A stretch of 64,000 bases of DNA from Bacillus luti (GTDB taxonomy: Bacteria; Bacillota; Bacilli; Bacillales; Bacillaceae_G): assembly GCF_001884105.1 (NCBI RefSeq), contig NZ_MACI01000057.1, positions 124,001 to 188,000 on the forward strand, read 5' to 3'. The notes below the pieces were generated by a model. The model saw only the letters and a list, made by a program, of their open reading frames with translations, ran no database searches and had not been told where the DNA came from. How positions within the stretch are numbered: position 1 is the stretch's first letter; each line of letters starts with the position of its first letter. Positions 34,757 through 44,042 of this stretch are shown here, in pieces. The translations under genes were made by a program, and so were the position numbers.

Positions 34757-35689
34757 ATGGTTCATTACAATAATCAAAATAGTTTACATCAAATATTTAC
34801 ATTAAAGGGAACAGTTATAAGAGATATTTTCCCGCAGATTTTATTATATATTTGCGTTTCAACATTAGTAGTTGTGATTAATTACTATTATGCAGAAATA
34901 AAAATTAATCAAACCCCCTGGGTAATTGTTGGAGGAGCCTTAGGCCTACTGTTAGTTTTTCGTACTAACACTGCCTATGATAGGTACTGGGAAGGTAGAA
35001 AGTTATTTGGCACGATTGGTGCGTCTACTAGAAATGTAGCAGTTAGTCTTTTATGTTATTGGGAGTCAGAAGGGAAAAAGATTGATCAGGAAAAACTAAA
35101 GTTTTTACATTTACTAATTGCTTTTCCTAAAATGGCGAAAGGACATTTGAGAGATGAAAAAGATTTAGATGAGATAAAATCATTGCTTGATATTTGTTCT
35201 GATAAGGAAAAAGAAATGTTGATGGAGTCTATTCATTTACCAATTAGTATAGTTTTTCTGTTAAAAACTATACTATCAAAAGGTTTGAAAACAGGTCAAA
35301 TCCATCCAAATGCAATAATTAATATGGAAGCCGATCTGAATAAGTTGCTTACGGCTGTGGGTGGATGTGATCGTATAAAAACAACACCTATTCCTTTTGC
35401 ATATTTTGCTCATATTAAAATTTTACTGCTCATATTTTGCGGGACTTTACCGATTGGTCTTGTTGATAGTCTTGGGTGGTTTACAGTACTTGCAACTACG
35501 TTTATAAGTTTTGCATTTATAGGGATTGAAGCAATAGGGATTGAAATCGAAGATCCATTTGGTCAGGATCCAAACGATCTTCCGTTAGAAGGGATTTGTA
35601 TAGGAATAGAAACGCATTTATTAAATTTATATAACCAAAATGTTTTGTTCGAAGCGATGGATATGAACTACGATAAAAAAATTATCTAA
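34757..35689 (+). CDS. Bestrophin-like (UPF0187/YneE) ion channel
   Basis: A 310-residue bestrophin-family membrane protein, prokaryotic members of which form pentameric ion channels. The family signature FRTNTAYDRYWEGRKLFGTI (about 72-91) and the later SFAFIGIEAIGIEIEDPFGQDPNDLPLE are strongly conserved. ATG 34757 follows GGAAGAGGT. Ion selectivity cannot be read from sequence. Confidence 0.88.
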   Translation: MVHYNNQNSLHQIFTLKGTVIRDIFPQILLYICVSTLVVVINYYYAEIKINQTPWVIVGGALGLLLVFRTNTAYDRYWEGRKLFGTIGASTRNVAVSLLCYWESEGKKIDQEKLKFLHLLIAFPKMAKGHLRDEKDLDEIKSLLDICSDKEKEMLMESIHLPISIVFLLKTILSKGLKTGQIHPNAIINMEADLNKLLTAVGGCDRIKTTPIPFAYFAHIKILLLIFCGTLPIGLVDSLGWFTVLATTFISFAFIGIEAIGIEIEDPFGQDPNDLPLEGICIGIETHLLNLYNQNVLFEAMDMNYDKKII

Positions 35690-35692
35690 TCG

Positions 35693-35849
35693 TTTATCCC
35701 GCTTTAATGGGCAGTAAGACCCCCACCTCAAAATTCAGCGGAAGCAAAGAAGTTAGGTGGGGATCAACTGCCCATAAAAGTCCGATTGGTGAAGGCTAAT
35801 AATCAGTGGGGGATGAAGAAAACCCCCACTGATTAAAGTTTCACTTTAT
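35693..35849 (+). repeat. bcr1 interspersed repeat
   Basis: About 155 bp containing the landmarks GGGCAGTAAGACCCCCACC, GAAGTTAGGTGGGGATCAA, CTGCCCATAAAAGTCCGATT and two hairpin arms CAGTGGGGG/CCCCCACTG, flanked by TTTAT at 35693-35697 and 35845-35849. This is the bcr1 repeat restricted to the B. cereus group, a nonautonomous element with folded RNA and TTTAT target duplications. Recognised from memory of the consensus. Confidence 0.85.
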
Positions 35850-36082
35850 TGTGTATGGCGATTACATTTTTAATATTGTTATAAAATACTTCTTTTTAAA
35901 ATCTTGTCAAGAGTCAATGCACGGCTTAACGACAGCGTTATATTTTTTATATAAATATATAATATTTCCTCATGCTATAATCCATTCAAGAAATGTGCAT
36001 GTTTTAAAAGTTGTAATAAAAAATGAAGAGTATTGAGGAAGAGCGGGCTCCTTAATTATTATACAAAAGAGAGGTAAAGAAG

Positions 36083-37060
36083 ATGGAACAAAAACAAAAG
36101 GGAATTATTTTTACTGCGATACCAGATGAATCAAATGAATATTATGAACCGTTTTATGAAGAACTTATTTATTTTAATGAAAATTTAAATGGGAAAAAGG
36201 GGGCTACAGACCAACTTATTTCTTTATCAGTTGAAGAACAAGAATTCCATACGAGCTTTTTTGAGTATGATGATATTTGGTTAAGAGATGTTGCGCCAGT
36301 TGTAACGAATCACCTTGTTAAATTTAAGTATCGACCAAATTATTTGCCAGAGGATCAAGGGCGGTATTTAGATCAACAATTTAATAAATGGTTGAAAAAG
36401 AACGACTTTGAATATGTGAAATCACCATTAATATTGGACGGTGGTAATCTTATTTGGAATAAAAAAGATACTGTTATTTTAACAGAACGCATATTTGATG
36501 ATAACGATGATTGGACAGAAGAGGAAATTATGGAGCAATTAGAGTGGGATTTAGATGTGGGCCGGGTTATTATTATTCCTGCTGAAGAAGGAGATGTACT
36601 TGCACACGCAGACGGAATGGTTAAATTTATTGATGAACATACGATGTTTATTAGTGATTTTTTAGGGGATGATGAATTTAGATATCATGTTCAAGAAATT
36701 ATTCAAGAGCAAATGCCAGAAGCTGAATTTATCGTTGTTCCTTCCTCATATACAGAGAAAGGACAATATGATCAAGAAATAGCATCGGCAAAAGGTTTAT
36801 ATATAAATATGTTAGAAACATGTGATGCTCTTTATGTCCCTAAGTTTGGACTAGCTAAAGATGGGGAAGTTTTACGATATATTCAACAATATACGGAGAA
36901 ACAAGTTATTCAAATTCATGTTGGCGAAATATCAACTATGGGAGGCGCAATGAATTGTTTAACGTGGTATTGTCCGAGTCATTTGTTACCTTCAAAAATG
37001 AAAAGATTAAACAATCAGAATGAAGGTTCTTCAATTAGAAAGTTTTTTGATTGGTTTTAA
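36083..37060 (+). CDS. Cytosolic agmatine deiminase family protein
   Basis: A 325-residue PAD_porph-family protein without signal peptide. Catalytic elements: YDDIWLRDVAP (about 68-78), VLAHADGMVKF (His about 176) and MGGAMNCLTWYCP (Cys about 296). It is shorter than the other two paralogues nearby and diverged. GAGAGGT before the ATG. A palindrome GAGCGGGCTC about 45 bases upstream may be an operator. 42 bases before a MerR gene, so probably co-transcribed with it. Confidence 0.83.
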   Translation: MEQKQKGIIFTAIPDESNEYYEPFYEELIYFNENLNGKKGATDQLISLSVEEQEFHTSFFEYDDIWLRDVAPVVTNHLVKFKYRPNYLPEDQGRYLDQQFNKWLKKNDFEYVKSPLILDGGNLIWNKKDTVILTERIFDDNDDWTEEEIMEQLEWDLDVGRVIIIPAEEGDVLAHADGMVKFIDEHTMFISDFLGDDEFRYHVQEIIQEQMPEAEFIVVPSSYTEKGQYDQEIASAKGLYINMLETCDALYVPKFGLAKDGEVLRYIQQYTEKQVIQIHVGEISTMGGAMNCLTWYCPSHLLPSKMKRLNNQNEGSSIRKFFDWF

Positions 37061-37102
37061 TAATAAAGTTTACAAAGGAAAATGTGTTCAAGGGGTATGT
37101 AT

Positions 37103-37924
37103 ATGTATACAATTACTGAATTTTCTCGGATTTGTAAAATGAGTACACGGATGTTAAGACATTATGATAAAGAGGAAATATTGAAACCGGCATATGTGAA
37201 TCCGGTAAATGGATATAGATTTTATGAGCAAGGGCAGCTAGAAATAGCGCTGAAAATTAAAAAGCTGAGGGAGTACAAGTTTCCTTTGCCGAAAATTAAA
37301 GTAATTCTGCAGTCATCAGATCAAGATTCATTTATTAAACATATGCAAGCGCAAATAATAGAGTTGTCTCATGAGGTGAAACAAAATTTACAGGTTATTT
37401 CTGAAATGAATGAAATGGTCAATATGAATCATGCTTTAAATATTGCTCGCCATAGAACTTATGACATATTAATTGGAACGAGGAATGAAATAACCGTAAT
37501 TGCTCAAAGGTTACAAATAGATATAGATTATATGGATGATTATTTTTATGACTTATATGAAGAAGTACAAAAAAATAGTTTGCAAATAGTAGGCTCTCCT
37601 TCTACCGTTTTTTATGATGAAGAGTTTATGCCGGGTCACAGTGATATTGAATTAAGAATTCCAATTATGGATGGTGACGATAAAGATGGATTACAAGGAT
37701 GCGAAATAAAAAAGATGCAACAACATCAAATTGTTACTACTATGCATTATGGTAGCTATGACTATATAGGTTATGCTTATATGGCATTAGAAGAGTGGGT
37801 GGAAAAGAACGGTTATATAATAGGTGGTAATCCATATGAAGTTTATATAAAGGGACCTGAATGTGATTGTTTAGTAGAAGAGTATGTGACACAAATTTGT
37901 TTTTTAGTTACGAAAATAGAATGA
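37103..37924 (+). CDS. MerR-family regulator with GyrI-like effector domain (BmrR type)
   Basis: A 273-residue protein: MerR winged HTH (YTITEFSRICKMSTRMLRHYDKEEILKPAYVNPVNGYRFYEQ), a coiled-coil linker (about 75-120) and a C-terminal GyrI/BmrR-like ligand domain ending in IKGPECDC...YVTQICFLV. Such proteins sense amphipathic or cationic ligands and activate promoters with 19-bp spacers by untwisting. AAGGGG lies 7 bases before ATG 37103. It sits among the deiminase and amidohydrolase genes, three of which have matching promoters. Confidence 0.88.
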   Translation: MYTITEFSRICKMSTRMLRHYDKEEILKPAYVNPVNGYRFYEQGQLEIALKIKKLREYKFPLPKIKVILQSSDQDSFIKHMQAQIIELSHEVKQNLQVISEMNEMVNMNHALNIARHRTYDILIGTRNEITVIAQRLQIDIDYMDDYFYDLYEEVQKNSLQIVGSPSTVFYDEEFMPGHSDIELRIPIMDGDDKDGLQGCEIKKMQQHQIVTTMHYGSYDYIGYAYMALEEWVEKNGYIIGGNPYEVYIKGPECDCLVEEYVTQICFLVTKIE

Positions 37925-37928
37925 AAAT

Positions 37929-37964
37929 AAGGATTGACATTAACATTATGTCAATCCTTATTCT
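37929..37964 (+). promoter_or_regulatory. MerR-type promoter with 12-bp-arm dyad
   Basis: AAGGATTGACAT (37929-37940) and ATGTCAATCCTT (37948-37959) are perfect inverted arms around TAACATT. TTGACA (37934-37939), 19-bp spacer, TATTCT (37959-37964). It follows the merR stop directly and precedes the amidohydrolase gene; it could double as a weak terminator of merR. Confidence 0.65.
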
Positions 37965-38005
37965 ATATACGAAAGCAATTTAACATAATAAGAAGGAGAA
38001 AGAAT

Positions 38006-39748
38006 ATGAAAAGAACAATCATGATTATTTGTCTGATTCTAAGTATGGTATGGATTTCGGCATGCACTCCTGGAGTAGGAGAAGGGGAGAATGGTAGCGC
38101 TGTTCTACCTAATCAGTTACCTAAAAATGTAGTGTTTAAAAATGGTACAATCTATACTTCAAATGGAAAGCAAGACATCGTAGAGGCTGTAGCCATTAAA
38201 GAAGGAAAAATTACATTTGTTGGTTCAAACAAGGATGTAGAGGGATTTATAAATGAAGATACGAAAGTGGTGGATTTACAAGGACGTTTTATCCTTCCTG
38301 GTTTTGTGGACAATCATAATCATATATTTGAAGCAAAGTCACCAGCGGCAGGGAATTGTAGTGTCTCACCAGATGCTTCACTGCAAAAACAACGCTCGTA
38401 TTTAAAGGATTGTAAAAAAGATGTGAAAGATGGCGAATGGATAAGTGGAACAGGATTTAGTTTGGAAGAGCTATTAAAAGATATGGACGAAAAAGCAGAA
38501 CAACAAACGCCATTACAAGTTCTTGATGAGTTATTTCCTAATAATCCAGTATTAATTATGGAAAGAACCTCTCATTCTGTATGGGTTAACTCAAAAGCAC
38601 TCGAGTTAGCTGAGATAAATAAAGATACGAAAGATCCGCAAGGCGGAAGAATCATTCGGGATCCAGAAACAGGAGAACCGTTTGGTATTCTTTATGATAC
38701 TGCTGGAGATATCGTGATGGAAAAAGCATGGAATTCCCAGCCGAAACTTTTTGAAAAGAATTACGACGGTTTGTTAGACGGTTTAGATGAAGTTGCGAAG
38801 AATGGTATTACTACAGTTGGCGATGGCCGTCTTTATTGGAAACGAGGCTGGTTAGATGTTTGGAATAAAGTAAATGACGAAAAAAAGCTAACAACGCGAG
38901 TAGTACTTCGTCCATGGGTATATCCGAATTTAAATGAAGCAGAACAAATGGAGTATTTCAAAAAAATTAAGCGTGATGATGTATCATCTCGAATGCTTAT
39001 TAATCAAGTGAAAATGTATAGTGATGGAATTAGCATTAACAGTACAGCTAAAACACTAGAAAAATATAAATTTGAGTGGTTTAAAGGAACCCCGTATGGC
39101 TTGAACTATATTCCAGAAGAAAAGATGAAATGGTGGTTAACTGAGCTAAATAAAATTGGTTACGGTGCACTCATTCACACAATTGGTGATGGTGGGGTAA
39201 GAGAGAGTTTAAATGCAATTGAAGCAGCGAAAAAAGAAGGGGCGAATCAGCCTTATACGCTTACACACGTGGAAATGGTAGAAGATAGTGATATAAATCG
39301 TTTTGCTAAATTAGGTATTAGCGCTGACTTTCAAGTAGGGCATGATTTTGCGGAAGATCCAAAACAAAGCTGGGCAAGTACGTATTTTTCAGATCAACAG
39401 ATGAAACGAATTATGCCGTTAGGGCGAATTTGGAAAACTGGTGCGAATGTATCACTTAGTAGTGATTGGGATGTAAACGAACTGAATCCACTTGTGACGA
39501 TTTCGAATGCATTAAGCATTGATGACAAGGGCTTGTCTGATGTATACGCAGCTATTGATGCTTATACAATTAAGCCAGCTAAAGCGTTAGGTCTTGATAA
39601 AATTACTGGCTCGATTGAAGTAGGGAAATCAGCTGATATGATATTACTAGATGAAGATATTACTAAAATGAGTGCCGATAAGATTCCGAATGCGAAAGTT
39701 TTGGTGACGGTTTTACAAGGAGAAATAGTGTATCACAAGGAGAAGTAA
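38006..39748 (+). CDS. Lipoprotein amidohydrolase (Amidohydrolase_3/YtcJ-like)
   Basis: A 580-residue exported lipoprotein (lipobox ISAC, Cys15) of the metal-dependent amidohydrolase_3 family, members of which hydrolyse N-acyl or formamide-type bonds. Landmarks: PGFVDNHNHIFEA (metal HxH), the QVKMYSDGI lysine region, LIHTIGDGGVRESLNAIE, LTHVEMVE, LSSDWDVNELNP and the C-terminal SIEVGKSADMILLDEDI. GAAGGAG before ATG 38006; the longer frame overlaps the operator. Located between MerR-type promoters. Confidence 0.85.
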   Translation: MKRTIMIICLILSMVWISACTPGVGEGENGSAVLPNQLPKNVVFKNGTIYTSNGKQDIVEAVAIKEGKITFVGSNKDVEGFINEDTKVVDLQGRFILPGFVDNHNHIFEAKSPAAGNCSVSPDASLQKQRSYLKDCKKDVKDGEWISGTGFSLEELLKDMDEKAEQQTPLQVLDELFPNNPVLIMERTSHSVWVNSKALELAEINKDTKDPQGGRIIRDPETGEPFGILYDTAGDIVMEKAWNSQPKLFEKNYDGLLDGLDEVAKNGITTVGDGRLYWKRGWLDVWNKVNDEKKLTTRVVLRPWVYPNLNEAEQMEYFKKIKRDDVSSRMLINQVKMYSDGISINSTAKTLEKYKFEWFKGTPYGLNYIPEEKMKWWLTELNKIGYGALIHTIGDGGVRESLNAIEAAKKEGANQPYTLTHVEMVEDSDINRFAKLGISADFQVGHDFAEDPKQSWASTYFSDQQMKRIMPLGRIWKTGANVSLSSDWDVNELNPLVTISNALSIDDKGLSDVYAAIDAYTIKPAKALGLDKITGSIEVGKSADMILLDEDITKMSADKIPNAKVLVTVLQGEIVYHKEK

Positions 39749-39793
39749 AGAGTCACCTTAAAAAGTTTCTACAAGTAAATGAATATATTCCTG

Positions 39794-39824
39794 TTGACCT
39801 TAACACGATGTCAAAGTATAGACT
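39794..39824 (+). promoter_or_regulatory. MerR-type promoter, third copy of the dyad
   Basis: TTGACC (39794-39799) with a 19-bp spacer to TAGACT (or 17 bp to TATAGA at 39817). The 21 bases 39794-39814 match 37934-37954 at 18 positions, including both TTGAC and GTCAA arms. Confidence 0.6.
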
Positions 39825-39855
39825 GGACTTACATTCAGAGAAGGGGGGAACATGT

Positions 39856-40902
39856 ATGAGAAATATAGCAAATAGTTTGTTTTATATGCCGGCAGAATGG
39901 GAGAAACATGAAGGAACATGGCTCCAATGGCCTCATGATAAAACGCATAGAGGTGAAGGGTACAGAGCTAAGCTGGATGATATTTGGATAGCGATGGCAA
40001 AGGAACTTCATTATGGAGAAAATGTGCATATTGTTGTATGCGATGAGGAAGAGAAAGTACATGTCCAATCAAAGTTAATGGAAGCGAAAGTAGATATGGA
40101 TAAAATTGATTTCTTAGTACAAGAAACTGATGATGTTTGGATACGAGATAATGGACCAATCTTTGTAAAAGATAAAGAGGGAAAGCGTCGCCTAACACAC
40201 TGGGTATTTAATGGTTGGGGGGATAAATATCCGTATGAAAAAGATGCTATTATACCAACTAAAATAAGTGAAAGGTATAGCATTCCAAAAGTTGAATCTA
40301 GTGTCTGTATAGAGGGCGGGGGAATTGAGGTAAACGGAAACGGGACCTTAATGGCAGCGAAAACTTCTATTATAAATGAAAATCGAAATCCTACATTAAG
40401 TCAGGAAGAGATTGAAATGGAGTTAACGAAATATTTAGGGGTAACGAATTTTATATGGATAACTGGTATTCGCGGTGAGGATAATTATGATGAAGATACG
40501 GATTACCATATAGATGGTGCAGCACGTTTTGTAAATGAAAATACGATTCTGTATGAATATGATCCTTTTAACGAAGGAGAGTCGTATCTTTTGGAGGCGT
40601 ACGAAAAGCATTATCAAGAATTGCGACAAGCAAGAAATATAGATGGAAAGCCATTTCAGCTCATACCAGTACCAGTAACGAGAAAAATGGTTAAAGGAGC
40701 AGATTGTAAAGGCTCGTATTTGAATTTTTATATTGGAAATGAAGTCGTATTGGTACCTATATACGGTGACGAACATGACAAGTTAGGGATGTAAATTATT
40801 GAAGGTCAGTTTCCAGGGAGAAAAATTGTTGGTATTTATGTGAATGAATTGTATGCGTATGGTGGTATGATTCACTGTGTGACGCAGCAGCATATAGGAT
40901 AA
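39856..40902 (+). pseudogene. Agmatine deiminase family gene with premature stop
   Basis: The frame encodes a cytosolic deiminase (LFYMPAEWEKHEGTWLQWPHD..., TDDVWIRDNGP, DYHIDGAARF) that stops at a TAA at 40792-40794 (after DKLGM). In the same frame beyond it follow 35 further codons, IIEGQFPGRKIVGI...GGMIHCVTQQHIG and the true stop at 40900-40902. A single CAA-to-TAA change explains this. The stop removes the nucleophile Cys, so the product is inactive unless the stop is read through or is a sequencing error. ATG 39856 has AGGGGGG upstream. Confidence 0.85.
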
Positions 40903-40915
40903 AGTGATTCAAATG

Positions 40916-40953
40916 AAAAAGCATGCAGATTATATATTCTGCATGCTTTTTTC
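40916..40953. terminator. Bidirectional terminator
   Basis: GCATGCAGA/TCTGCATGC with A-run before and T-run after; between convergent deiminase and pepF genes. Confidence 0.88.
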
Positions 40954-42740
40954 TACAATGCTGAAAATTCTTCAACAAGTTCACTAAAACGATTTAATGC
41001 ACTTTCAATCGGTTCTGGTGTAGTTAAATCGACACCAGCTTTTTTCAGTAGATTTAGTGGGTAATCTGAACTTCCGCCTTTAAGGAATTCGATATAGTTT
41101 TTCTGTGCATTTGGATCGCCGCTTAATAATTTGTCAGCGATTTGAATGGCAGAGGCAAATCCGGTTGCGTATTTGTACACGTAAAATGGACGATAGAAAT
41201 GAGGAATTCTAGACCATCCGTATTTTACTTCTTCATCAAATACAAGTGAATCACCATTATATTCTCTAAATAGACTTTCATAAATTTCACTGAAGATTTT
41301 TTCGTTTAATGGTTTACCTTGCTCAGCCATTTCATGTGTAATTTTTTCAAATTCTGCAAACATGATTTGTGTAAAGAAAGTACCTTTAAAGCTATCGATA
41401 AAGTAGTTAATTAAATGATTACGCACGTTCGTTTCTTTCGCTTCTTTTAATAAATAATGGATTAATAACACTTCATTTACTGTAGAAGCGACTTCTGCAA
41501 CAAAGATGGAATAGTGTGCAGAAATCCTTGGTTGGTATCCGTGCGAATAATGCGTATGCATGCCGTGACCACACTCGTGAGTAAGAGTGAAAAGGCTATT
41601 TAAATCATCGTGATGATTTAAAAGAATGAAAGGATGAACGCCGTATACACCAAAGTTATAAGCGCCAGAACGTTTTCCAGGCGTTTCTCTCACGTCTATA
41701 TATCGTTTGTCTTTAAAGCTTTTTAATGTTTCAATATATTCTTCTCCTAAAGGAGCAAGTGATGCGATCATAATATCAAACGCTTCGTCGTATGGAATAT
41801 CTTGTTTCACACCCGTTACTAAATCGACGCTTAAGTCATATTGTCTTAGTTCGTCTACATTTAACTTTTCTTTTCGAAGTTCATTATATGTGTGTAAAGA
41901 TTGAATGTTTTTCTTCGTTGTATCAATTAAATTGTGATATACTTCTTTCGGAACCATATCACCAAATAATGATTTCTCTAAAGCAGATGGATACTTTCTT
42001 AGCTTCGAAACAGTAACGTTATTTTTAATTGCAGCAGATAAAGTAGAAGCGATGGAGTTCTTTAATTGAACATACGGTTTGTAATACGCTTTATACGCTT
42101 CTTTTCGCTTATCGCGATTCTCATCTTCTATTAATTTTGCATACATTCCGCGTGTTAAGTTCACTTTCTTTCCATCATCAGTCGTCACTTCACCAAAAAT
42201 AATATCTGCATTATTTAACATACTAAATGTGTGCTGCGGAGAAGAAAGTGCTTCACCCATTTGTGATAAAATTTCTTCTTGATCCTTATTTAATACGTGC
42301 TTTTTATAGCGGTACAATTCAAATAAATCTTCTTTATAATATTGCAATCCTTCTGTTTCATCTATGTAAGTATGTAATGTGTTCTCATCGATGCTAAGTA
42401 AGAATGGAGAGAAGAATGATTTAGCTGCGCTGACTTTCACATGTAATTGCGATACTTTATCAACAAGTGATTGAGAGTTCGTATCGCGTGTATCTAGGTC
42501 AGATTGTAATCGTGCGTAAGCAAACATTAAAGATAATATGCTAGATACTTCTTCGCTCTTCGTTAAATAAGCAAGTAAACGATTGCCGTCGTGAATGTTT
42601 CCGTTAAATTCCTTTAGTTCGTTCGTCAATATCTCTATTTTTTTATAATCATTTTCCCAATCCTCAAGTGTGTCGTATATATCAGTTAAGTTCCATTTTT
42701 CATTATTAGGTACGTTTAATCGATCTGTAAGTTCTATCAT
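40953..42740 (-). CDS. pepF: Oligoendopeptidase F (M3 family)
   Basis: A 595-residue zinc metallopeptidase of family M3 that cleaves short oligopeptides in the cytosol. The zinc site is LTHECGHGMHTHYSHG (HExxH near residue 385) with the downstream Glu in VAEVASTVNEVL. ATG 42740 is 8 bases from AAAGG; the ATG at 42746 is too close. Length is normal. Monocistronic. Confidence 0.92.
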   Translation of the reverse strand: MIELTDRLNVPNNEKWNLTDIYDTLEDWENDYKKIEILTNELKEFNGNIHDGNRLLAYLTKSEEVSSILSLMFAYARLQSDLDTRDTNSQSLVDKVSQLHVKVSAAKSFFSPFLLSIDENTLHTYIDETEGLQYYKEDLFELYRYKKHVLNKDQEEILSQMGEALSSPQHTFSMLNNADIIFGEVTTDDGKKVNLTRGMYAKLIEDENRDKRKEAYKAYYKPYVQLKNSIASTLSAAIKNNVTVSKLRKYPSALEKSLFGDMVPKEVYHNLIDTTKKNIQSLHTYNELRKEKLNVDELRQYDLSVDLVTGVKQDIPYDEAFDIMIASLAPLGEEYIETLKSFKDKRYIDVRETPGKRSGAYNFGVYGVHPFILLNHHDDLNSLFTLTHECGHGMHTHYSHGYQPRISAHYSIFVAEVASTVNEVLLIHYLLKEAKETNVRNHLINYFIDSFKGTFFTQIMFAEFEKITHEMAEQGKPLNEKIFSEIYESLFREYNGDSLVFDEEVKYGWSRIPHFYRPFYVYKYATGFASAIQIADKLLSGDPNAQKNYIEFLKGGSSDYPLNLLKKAGVDLTTPEPIESALNRFSELVEEFSAL

Positions 42741-42820
42741 AATCATTTCCTTTCTACATGTGTAGTTACTATATAACTATGAAATACAACAAATTGCAAA
42801 AAATCCCTGCTGAAAAATTG

Positions 42821-42850
42821 AAAAGCATCGCCAAAAGTGGCAATGCTTAA
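42821..42850 (-). terminator. Terminator of the NAT gene
   Basis: AAGCATCGCCA/TGGCAATGCTT with short loop and T-run on the minus strand. Confidence 0.8.
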
Positions 42851-42853
42851 AGG

Positions 42854-43645
42854 TTATAATGTAATTCCAAATTTCGAATGTAAAAGGTTTGCATATTGTT
42901 CGTCTGTAACTGTTTCTTTCGTTTTTTTGCCGTTTTTCGTTACTGTAAGACTATCTTTCGTTAAAGAAGCATGCCCATCTTCTGTAAGTTTTACAATAAG
43001 AGGTATTTTATTAAATGGTGAACCTTCATGTTCAACGATAATTTTTTGTGCTGCATTTGCTTTTTCTTCATTTACTGCTTCTGAATAAAATGCATAGCCT
43101 AGCGTCCAATCGTCAGCAGAAGATTGATCTAAAAACTCATTGTTTTTACGCATTTCTAACATGTAATTTCCCTTTTCAGTCGTTTCTTTACGAATACGAT
43201 AATCTCCTGTAACAGAGTGAACGACTTCACCTGAGAATGGGACAGGTGCAAGAGGTAAGTATGATCCGAATCCAACTTCAATTAAATAAAATGCATCCTG
43301 ATGTTTTAAAACAGTTGCGACATGACCAGAATCAACAGCCCATGTAGAATTTGCTACATTATACACTGTTCCTGAGACGAGATGAACATCGAATCCAGAG
43401 TCTTTAAGGAAGTAATACATAGTAGGATTTAATTCATAACAAAGACCGCCACGGTTGTTTACTAAAATTTTTTCTTTTACATTTTCTTTTGATATTTTTT
43501 TAAAGTTCTTTTCGAGAACATTTAAGTTTTCAAATGGAACAGTTTGTGCCATTGCTTGCATGATGTGAGGTAAATCTTCAAATGAAACAGTTGCTATTTC
43601 TTCTATATGTAATCGTGCGAAAAATTGTTTTTGAAAATCTGTCAT
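42854..43645 (-). CDS. nat: Arylamine N-acetyltransferase with Cys-His-Glu triad
   Basis: A 263-residue NAT that acetylates arylamines and hydrazines from acetyl-CoA. Cys in RGGLCYELNP (about residue 69), His in DSGHVATVL (about 108), and PFENLNV near residue 40 are the family marks. The third triad position reads YLIEVGFGS, Glu instead of the usual Asp (VDVGFG). A B. cereus NAT with Cys-His-Glu has been described, so this is probably that enzyme. GGAGGGA RBS before ATG. Confidence 0.9.
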   Translation of the reverse strand: MTDFQKQFFARLHIEEIATVSFEDLPHIMQAMAQTVPFENLNVLEKNFKKISKENVKEKILVNNRGGLCYELNPTMYYFLKDSGFDVHLVSGTVYNVANSTWAVDSGHVATVLKHQDAFYLIEVGFGSYLPLAPVPFSGEVVHSVTGDYRIRKETTEKGNYMLEMRKNNEFLDQSSADDWTLGYAFYSEAVNEEKANAAQKIIVEHEGSPFNKIPLIVKLTEDGHASLTKDSLTVTKNGKKTKETVTDEQYANLLHSKFGITL

Positions 43646-43832
43646 GGAAATCCCTCCGTTAAACGATTTATATATATTGTATCTAATATTGAAAGAGGAA
43701 ACATCTGCATATGTGCGTACGACTAAAGTATGACACCTTTACTTCTAGCTATACATATAGTATGATGATTTCAGTAAATTAGATTTCAATGACTATAATA
43801 TAAATTAATGAGAGGTGCTTTTTGTGAGTGCG

Positions 43833-43950
43833 GTAGGTACTAAATAGGAAAAATTTAATGAAATAAATCGGATAAGATCAGGGGATTTTTATGTATATCA
43901 TACCCCTAACTTTGTCATGGATTTATTTCGATACCTATGAAGATACCTAC
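43833..43950. repeat. Long imperfect hairpin element
   Basis: Nested arms: GTAGGTA (43833-43839)/TACCTAC (43944-43950), GAAATAAATC (43860-43869)/GATTTATTTC (43920-43929), AGGGG (43880-43884)/CCCCT (43903-43907). The whole 118 bp folds on itself. It could be a small interspersed element or a noncoding RNA. No coding capacity beyond a 23-codon ATG frame at 43891. Confidence 0.55.
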
Positions 43951-43963
43951 AATACTTTATAAA

Positions 43964-44030
43964 GCGTGTAATAAGAGGAGTGCCATATACTTTTTAGGTG
44001 GCTTATTTTCTCATACGTTATTACACATGC
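43964..44030. other. Second stem-loop in the same gap
   Basis: GCGTGTAATAA (43964-43974) pairs with TTATTACACATGC (44018-44030) with a small bulge, enclosing GTGCCA/TAGGTGGC. Confidence 0.45.
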
Positions 44031-44042
44031 CTTGTAAATGTA

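Noticed and set aside
35690-36082. Possible riboswitch between bestrophin and deiminase genes
   Set aside because: The hairpins are those of the bcr1 repeat, which explains the structure.
43891-43962. 23-codon ORF with ATG in the 43.8 kb gap
   Set aside because: It lies across the arms of the large hairpin and has only a weak SD; the structure is the better explanation.
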